A DNA stretch of 64,000 bases, taken from NCBI GenBank assembly GCA_037367405.1, contig JAZKJV010010762.1, positions 744,001-808,000 on the forward strand, read 5' to 3'. The position numbers and the translations under genes are program-made. Each line of letters opens with the position of its first letter. The stretch's first letter is position 1. This document shows positions 57,906-64,000 of this stretch, one piece after another. The notes beneath the pieces are model-generated. The model was not told the DNA's origin. It ran no database searches and saw only the letters and a list, made by a program, of their open reading frames with translations. This DNA comes from Ottelia alismoides. Its lineage: Eukaryota; Streptophyta; Magnoliopsida; Alismatales; Hydrocharitaceae.

Positions 57906-60359
57906 ATGTTGGGGCTCCGTCGCTATATCTCGCTTCTCCGAATCAACCCCTCATCTGGACCACGCCTCCCTTCACGATCCCGCCTATTTGGGTACACTAC
58001 GAATGCCTCCCACTCCGTGGACTGTTACAGCTGTGCCCGGATGTTGAAGGATTGCATTCTGTCCGGTGATCCGTCGATAGCCAATACCATACATTGCGTT
58101 CACGTCAAGAACAGAGACTTCTTGGATTTGTTTGCGCAGAATGTCCTACTGGATGTTTATGCAAAGTTGGGTTCCCCCCGGGATGCCCTCCAGCTGTTTG
58201 ATGAAATGCCCGTAAAGAACGTCGTGTCGTTTGCGACCTTGATGGGGAGTTGTATCGAAAGTGGTAGGTTCGACGAAGCAATGGCGCTCTTCCGGAGGCT
58301 ATGCGGAGATGGGCATGCCCCTAATCAGTTTGTTTTCACTATGGTGATAAAGTTATGTGTGTATCTTGAGTTGCCTATAGCAGTTGTTGGGTGCGTCCAT
58401 GCATACGTTTCTAAGTTGGGTTACGAGTCTGATATGTATGTCGGCACTGCTTTGATTGATGCATATTCTATTTCCGGATCCGTGTGTGATGCTGAAGGCG
58501 TTTTCGATGGCATTTTGGTGAAAGACCTGGTTTCTTGGACTGGAATGATTTCGTGTTATGCAGAAAATGGTTACCGGGGGAAGGCACTGCAACTGTTCTC
58601 TGATATGAGGAAATATGATTTGATGATAAACAACTTCACAATTTGCAGCATGCTGAGGGCAGCGATCGACTTCAATGACCTGGCATTGGGTAAAAGCCTA
58701 CATGCCAGTGCAATAAAGACGTGTTATAATTCAGATGATTATGTTTCTGGAGCGCTGCTTGATTTGTATGTAAAATGTGGGGACTTCCAGGATGTATCTC
58801 AGGTTTTCCGTTGGCTTCCTTATCACACCGAAGTTCTTTGCAGCTATATGATATTGTGTTGCGAGCGGTGCAATGAATATAAGGAGGCATTGGAGATTTT
58901 CTTGGAAATGAGACGGGCTTCTCTTTGCCCAGACCCACACAGTTTTTGTAGTATCCTGCATGCTTGTGCCAAGATAGATAGTATAGCACTGGGGGAACAG
59001 GTCCATGGTCATTCAGCTAAGATTGGAATGGATTTAGAAATGTATGTTGCAAATGCACTTCTTGATTTTTATGCCAAGTGCAACAACATGGTTGCTAGTG
59101 TTAAACTATTTATGGATCTATGCTATTGTGATGAAATTAGTTGGAATACAATTATATCTGGATTTGTGAGGTCGGGATACGGAGAAGAAGCTCTTCATGT
59201 TTTCCACGAAATGGTATACACTCAAGTAGAAAGAACCCAAGTCACGTACTCCAGTGCTCTCCGAGCTTGTGCCAGTTTATCATCCTTAATGCAGACAAGC
59301 CAGATTCATTGCATTGTTTCTAAATGTCCATTTGATCGAAACATTCCTGTCGGAAATGCTCTGATCGATGCATACTCTAAGTGTGGGGGTCTTGTGTCTG
59401 CTAGGAAGGTATTTGATGCAATGTATGAACATAATAATATCTCATGGAATGTTATGATCTCGGCTTATTCGTTGCATGGTTTAGGATTACATGCATTGGA
59501 TCTTATGCATAGCATGCGCATTAGAGGTTTTAAGCCCGATAAGATTACCTTTGTCAGCATCCTATCAGCTTGTAGCAATGCTGGCTTGGTGGATCATGGA
59601 AAATTTTATTTCACCTCTATGACTAGGGATCATGGCATTGAACCAAGCATGGAACACTATAGTTGCTTAGTCAGGCTGTTGGGGCGGTCAGGCCTTCTTG
59701 CAGAAGCCATGGAGTTTATTGAAAAGATTCCAACGGAACCTGATGCTTCTGTATGGCGTGCCATGCTTAGTGCTTGCCTAATACAAAAAAATATGGAGTT
59801 AGGAAAAGTTTGTGCAAGCAAGCTACTTGTTTTAGAACCCTTGGATGATTCCAACCATATTTTATCAGCAAACTTGCACGCGAGGACTGGAATGTTGGAA
59901 AATATGGCATTTATCAGGAAGAATATGAAATGCAGAGGGCTAAGGAAAGAACTCGGTCTTAGCTGGATTGAAGTTCAAGATGTGATTCACAGTTTTTCTG
60001 CAGGTGATACTTCACACCCTGATATGCGTGTAATTAGAGCTATGCTTGAATGGATGAGGCTAAGTATAAGGAGGCGGAGAATTGTGTGCATCAAAGATGA
60101 GGTCTTACACAAAGTCGGAGAGAGTGAAGTGGAATATTTATTATGGATGCATAGCGAGAGGCTGGCTCTAGCATTTGGACTTGCAGTGTTACCATGGAAT
60201 AGGACCATCCTCATTATGAAGAATTTGCGATTTTGTTCAGATTGTCACTCCATATTTAAGTTGATTTCAGACATTGCTGAACGAGAAATTGTCGTAAGAG
60301 ATATGAACCGTTTTCATCATTTTAGAAAAGGAATTTGCACATGTAATGATTATTGGTAA
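57906..60359 (+). CDS. PPR protein, PLS class with E and DYW domains (817 aa)
   Basis: A single-exon nuclear gene for an organelle RNA-binding protein. DYW members edit C to U in mitochondrial or plastid transcripts. The first ATG in frame is 57906 and gives a basic, Ser/Arg-rich N-terminus (MLGLRRYISLLRINPSSG) suited to mitochondrial import. About 15-18 PPR units in P/L/S order follow (e.g. DLFAQNVLLDVYAKLGSPRDALQLFDEMP written in short as NVLLDVYAKLGS), then E/E+ (RGLRKELGLSWIEV) and DYW. Deaminase residues are kept: HSE at about 749-751 and C..C at about 777/780. The protein ends CTCNDYW. The GYVPD-type segment before HSE is degenerate. From memory it closely resembles Arabidopsis At5g13230 (822 aa). 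The RNA target is unknown. Confidence 0.92.
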   Translation: MLGLRRYISLLRINPSSGPRLPSRSRLFGYTTNASHSVDCYSCARMLKDCILSGDPSIANTIHCVHVKNRDFLDLFAQNVLLDVYAKLGSPRDALQLFDEMPVKNVVSFATLMGSCIESGRFDEAMALFRRLCGDGHAPNQFVFTMVIKLCVYLELPIAVVGCVHAYVSKLGYESDMYVGTALIDAYSISGSVCDAEGVFDGILVKDLVSWTGMISCYAENGYRGKALQLFSDMRKYDLMINNFTICSMLRAAIDFNDLALGKSLHASAIKTCYNSDDYVSGALLDLYVKCGDFQDVSQVFRWLPYHTEVLCSYMILCCERCNEYKEALEIFLEMRRASLCPDPHSFCSILHACAKIDSIALGEQVHGHSAKIGMDLEMYVANALLDFYAKCNNMVASVKLFMDLCYCDEISWNTIISGFVRSGYGEEALHVFHEMVYTQVERTQVTYSSALRACASLSSLMQTSQIHCIVSKCPFDRNIPVGNALIDAYSKCGGLVSARKVFDAMYEHNNISWNVMISAYSLHGLGLHALDLMHSMRIRGFKPDKITFVSILSACSNAGLVDHGKFYFTSMTRDHGIEPSMEHYSCLVRLLGRSGLLAEAMEFIEKIPTEPDASVWRAMLSACLIQKNMELGKVCASKLLVLEPLDDSNHILSANLHARTGMLENMAFIRKNMKCRGLRKELGLSWIEVQDVIHSFSAGDTSHPDMRVIRAMLEWMRLSIRRRRIVCIKDEVLHKVGESEVEYLLWMHSERLALAFGLAVLPWNRTILIMKNLRFCSDCHSIFKLISDIAEREIVVRDMNRFHHFRKGICTCNDYW

Positions 60360-61714
60360 CTGTTTATGGTGACAAAGGATTCCAAGAGGAAAATTTATCG
60401 TTGCCTGGGCTGAAAAGTACTTTCGCACAATAAGCCCCAGTTCTGGTGCATTGCAAGGAACCAAGCACGAAAAGGGGACGGGATAACATAAGATGCTCTT
60501 TAATGGGAGGTGAAACAGGTCAGTAGTTGTCCTACCTTGGTAACTTTTTTTAATTCAGAAAGGGGACTAAAAATTAATGGCTAAATTAGGGAACAACATA
60601 AAGCCATGGTCAGCATGTAAAATTGGCCTCCTAAAATTTCTGAGCTTGGAATTGCTTGTTTATAAATCTGAGCGCTGAGAAGTATCTATTGAAGCACCAG
60701 ATCTGTATATTTTCAACTCCAAATTCTGCATAAGATTAAAACAATTGTCCCTGAAAGAGTTGAATCGGGAAAACAAAATCTGGTTCTTTGCAGGTGGGTT
60801 CCCAATTCTTAAGTGCCCCTGAAACCCAGAACTATGGTATAATGCTTCCATAGGCGGCAAGCATAAGAGTAAATTCAACATCATCAACATATAATGTGCA
60901 GGAATAAGGTTCTTTACATAATCGCAACAAAAAAAATGTCATATAAAATTTTCAGAAAGTAAGATCAGGAAATTTGAATTGCCCAAATGTTTGTTTTAGT
61001 TCTACGCTTTATTCCAGTGGCTATATGCTCTCTCTTTTGTAAGTTACCTTGTTTTTTCTAAGTTATTCCACTTGAAAATGATATATAAATATAAGCATTG
61101 CAGAATTAATACAATTACATTCATGCAGTTTTTTTCCCATAAGATGTTTTCGTACTCAATACTGGAAAGTGAGCTGTTGCAATATCAATCTTTCTAAACT
61201 TGGTAAATTTCCTTGGCAAACAAAATCCGTGTTGTATATGGTTGGTGTACTTGGGTCACGCGACCATGCAAAAACATATCAAGCAGAAGACGATCCATGA
61301 ACTCATAATGTTGGGAACAATTAAACCCACCTTCGTGGAAACATGTAGGCTGGTAATGAAGATGGAATACACAAGAACAACAGACCAAGCAAATCAAGCA
61401 ATTAAATATTAATCACAATGTGCATGCAGATTTTAGCATGAATTATCCAAAAATTGTCACGGTGAAAAACCACGAAACCAAGTTACCAACTCGACCCTAA
61501 ACTATCTCTCACCAACTTATGTTAAAAATATTTTGTTGAGAGGCTACACAAAGACAACCCTCTCCTAGTTGGAATATGAACCAATGTACCGCCACAGTAA
61601 GAATAAAAGGTGGAGTTTGAGGAGATTTCACTAAGAATGTGGCAGGATAAAGCAAGGTCTCTAGTTTCTCTTGCAAAGGATCCTTTCTGGTACCTCTGTT
61701 ACGCGATATCCAGC
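60360..61714. other. Downstream of the PPR gene; intergenic
   Basis: No further gene recognised. Open frames here are short and without family resemblance. The PPR 3' UTR must lie at the left. Confidence 0.5.
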
Positions 61715-62396
61715 TGTAACACCCCCCAAGTTCCGAAGCATGGGAATAGCGTGCGAGGACTTCATCTTAGCGTACATACATATGAGGATGGGGTTTACCG
61801 CATGAATGTCCGGAGGCCATGGGTTCCCCTTGGTACAACACAAGTGTTCGGCAACACTTGACAGCGCATAGCTGTAATATCCTACGTAAGAGCGTGGAGG
61901 CCACTGCTGACGTGGTTTGATGACATGACACGCTGACATGGCAGACGACATGGCATGCTGACGGAACTGGCAACATGACGTCATTGCATAAGACGAAGGG
62001 ATTGCACGAAAGATAAAGAGCCAATGCATGTGAAAAGTTACCTTGGAAGACAAAGGGTCTCAGCAGGAGACGAAGAATCCTTACATTCATTGTACATGTA
62101 ATAATGATGTCCCTTCGTATACCTCATTCTTGTATATATAAGGAGGGGTAAAGCTCATTTATAATCAACACACACTTGAGAGAGTCTCTTGCAAATAACA
62201 AAGAGAAGTTTAGTGTCATTACTCTTATGTCCTTGTGTGCTTGAGTGCTTGCGTGTTCAAGATGTTCAAGCATTGTGGTTACTCGGCATGCTGGTGTACG
62301 TCTAAAAGCATAGGGGAGGGTTGATTAGCTTGCCAAAAACTAATGCCACACAAGTTAGTCTCAAAAATCGGTGTTGAGATTCTACCCCCGTGACTA
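61715..62396 (+). repeat. 5' LTR of a Ty3/gypsy element
   Basis: Starts TGTAACACCCCCCAAG, a common start of plant gypsy LTRs, with a TATATATAA box at 62133-62141. It ends just before a tRNA-Met primer site, though the last bases (GACTA) do not show the expected CA. The partner LTR is outside the window. Confidence 0.7.
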
Positions 62397-62397
62397 C

Positions 62398-62408
62398 TGG
62401 TATCAGAG
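62398..62408 (+). other. Primer binding site of the gypsy element
   Basis: TGGTATCAGAG, complementary to initiator tRNA-Met, directly after the LTR. Confidence 0.85.
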
Positions 62409-62416
62409 TTTGCTAG

Positions 62417-64000
62417 ATGACATCCAATAATGGTGATCGTATTGTTGTCTTAGAGGAGATAGTGGTGGAGATCAAGTCCACAATGGGTACTCATGCCCAA
62501 CGCTTGGCTCGTCTGGAGGACAAGTCAAGCATGGGATCATCATGCATCGACGACGGGAGTCTGAATTCTGCTGACGTAGTGAAGGCACTTGGGGAGAAGT
62601 TAGAGGAGCTTGAAGCCCTAATGTAGGAGCTACATGAATAGCTCTCCATTGCCAAGAAGGCTGTAGCAAACGACGATGGATCCAACAATGCGCGTAGGCC
62701 AAAGGTTCCAGAGCCCAAGTCCTTCTCAGGTACATTGGACTTGGAAAACTATTTGTGTGACATGGATGTGTATTTCAAAGCCGTCAAGACTCTTGAAGCG
62801 GAAAAGGTATCCTTGGCGACGATGAACCTGTCCGACCATGCGAAGCTATGGTGGATGAGGCATACATCTGAAGGAAGACCATACATCTAGTCTTGGGATG
62901 AGTTGGTGAAGGAGCATTTTCCACCCACCAACATTGTTTGGGTAGAAAAGGAGGCACTTCGAAGGCTAAACAGAGTGGAACTGTACGGGAGTACGTGACA
63001 CAGTTCTCATCACTGTTGTTGGACATCAAAGGTATGTCTGAAGAAGACAAAGTCTTTAACTTTATGGTGGGTCTCCAAAACTGAGCTCTGGCGGAGCCTA
63101 AGAGCAAGGGGAGAATGACCTCCAGATGACCATTGCTATGGCAGATGTGTTGGTCGACTATAAAGTCCAACCCATCATTGAGAAGAAGGGGACCGAAAGG
63201 CAAAGAACATGCATAAAGAAAAGAGGAAGGGAAAGTTCAAGAAGTCTGGTAAGATCGAGACTTCACGGGAGGGAACAAAATCCTCAAAGCATGCTGAGCA
63301 ACCTAAGGGAAGAGTTACTTCATCTGTGACGGGCCACATCGAGAGCGAGAGTGCCCGAAGCGAGAGCAGATGAACTCCATAACGATAGAGGAGAACTCCA
63401 AAGAAGGGGCACACATGACAAACCTCAAGTTGCTGTGAAATATTCGCTTGTGTCCGCTGAAGTCGGACAAAGAGGCAAACATAGAGGTGGAGTGCGAGGA
63501 TCGAGAGTTGGTATACCTTGATGTTGTGGTACACAAGAAGATCCTTTCAACCATGACAGATACTGGAGCATCGCATAACTTTCTCTCCAGCAAAGTGGTC
63601 GGGAGTTTGGGAGTTCCCATGGATAAGATCCAGTGCCGTGTGAAGCTTACCAACTCCAAATCACTATAGATCGAAGGCATGACAAATTGTAACATTCAGT
63701 TGAGTGATTGGTAGGGAAAGGTACAATTCCTTGTGGTAGCTCTTGATGATTTCCAAGTCATTATGGGAGTCGAGTTCTTGAGAAGGTAAAGGCAAATGTA
63801 ACTCCTTATCTGGGAGGAGTCTTCTTTGCGACTGGAAATAACCCATGCTTCATAAGGCTATCAAGAAGAAGGGACATGCTGGAGCCATATCCGCGATGCA
63901 AGTCTGCAATGTGCTAAAGAAAGGGGAGACGACGCACTTGTCTACGGTATGTGTCGAAGAAAATGGAGTGGAGGTTCAGCCATGCCCCAAGGTAGTACAG
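62417..64000 (+). pseudogene. Ty3/gypsy gag-protease, decayed, runs off the window
   Basis: From ATG 62417: a coiled-coil-like start, then gag capsid sequence (VPEPKSFSGTLDLENYLCDM, LSDHAKLWWMRH, LVKEHFPPTNIVWV, LRRLNRVE, then in another frame YVTQFSSLLLDIKGMSEEDK). A knuckle reading YFICDGPHRERECPK follows, whose first cysteine is Tyr, then a retropepsin domain with MTDTGASHNFLSSK (about 63555-63600). It is interrupted by several stops (62624, 62636, 62888, later TGA/TAG) and a frameshift near 62983. The RT part would lie beyond 64000. Not functional. Confidence 0.85.

Overview
The window is nuclear DNA from a flowering plant. Its three recognisable host genes have plant-only architectures (an LRR receptor kinase, PGR5, and a PLS-class PPR-DYW protein). 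It has GT-AG introns, and it is dominated by plant-type LTR retrotransposons, MITEs and a SINE. The PGR5 sequence looks more monocot-like than Arabidopsis-like to me, but that is a weak hint and I do not name a species.

Layout. 1-8.5 kb: gene-free, AT-rich, with Tourist-like MITEs, two large foldback elements and a series of four diverged ~365-bp repeats. 8.57-12.07 kb: an LRR receptor-like kinase of the MIK2-like type (two exons), with an apparent one-base frame break between signal peptide and LRR domain. 12.5-18.2 kb: a truncated Ty1/copia element inside a ~2.4-kb tandem segmental duplication. The junction carries 71 bp of a foreign LTR of the same family as the large element at 42.6 kb. 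18.2-22.5 kb: decayed sequence, a copia gag remnant and a third foldback. 22.59-24.0 kb: PGR5, the thylakoid cyclic electron flow protein, in two exons. 24-26.5 kb: gene-free, with minisatellites.

26.5-39.0 kb and 42.6-55.9 kb hold two intact-ended LTR retrotransposons in minus orientation, with very long LTRs (3.6-3.8 kb), 5-bp target duplications, tRNA-Asp primer sites and polypurine tracts. Each carries only one open-frame region, for a retropepsin-like protein without visible capsid, zinc knuckle, RT, RNase H or integrase. Downstream of that ORF both carry an array of short hairpins, each ending in a motif that copies the element's own polypurine tract. This is the most unusual feature of the window. 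The second element sits in a ~372-bp tandem repeat array (40.2-42.6 and 55.9-56.5 kb), and its target duplication falls within one repeat unit.

56.5-64 kb: a complete tRNA-related SINE with an 11-bp target duplication, a third MITE copy, an intronless PPR-DYW gene (resembling Arabidopsis At5g13230) and, at the right edge, the 5' part of a decayed Ty3/gypsy element whose stop codons mostly look like C-to-T or G-to-A changes.

The three host genes are unrelated in function (cell-surface signalling, photosynthetic electron flow, organelle RNA processing). No operon or pathway logic links them. The mobile elements form nested layers, several of which can be ordered in time from shared mutations and empty sites.
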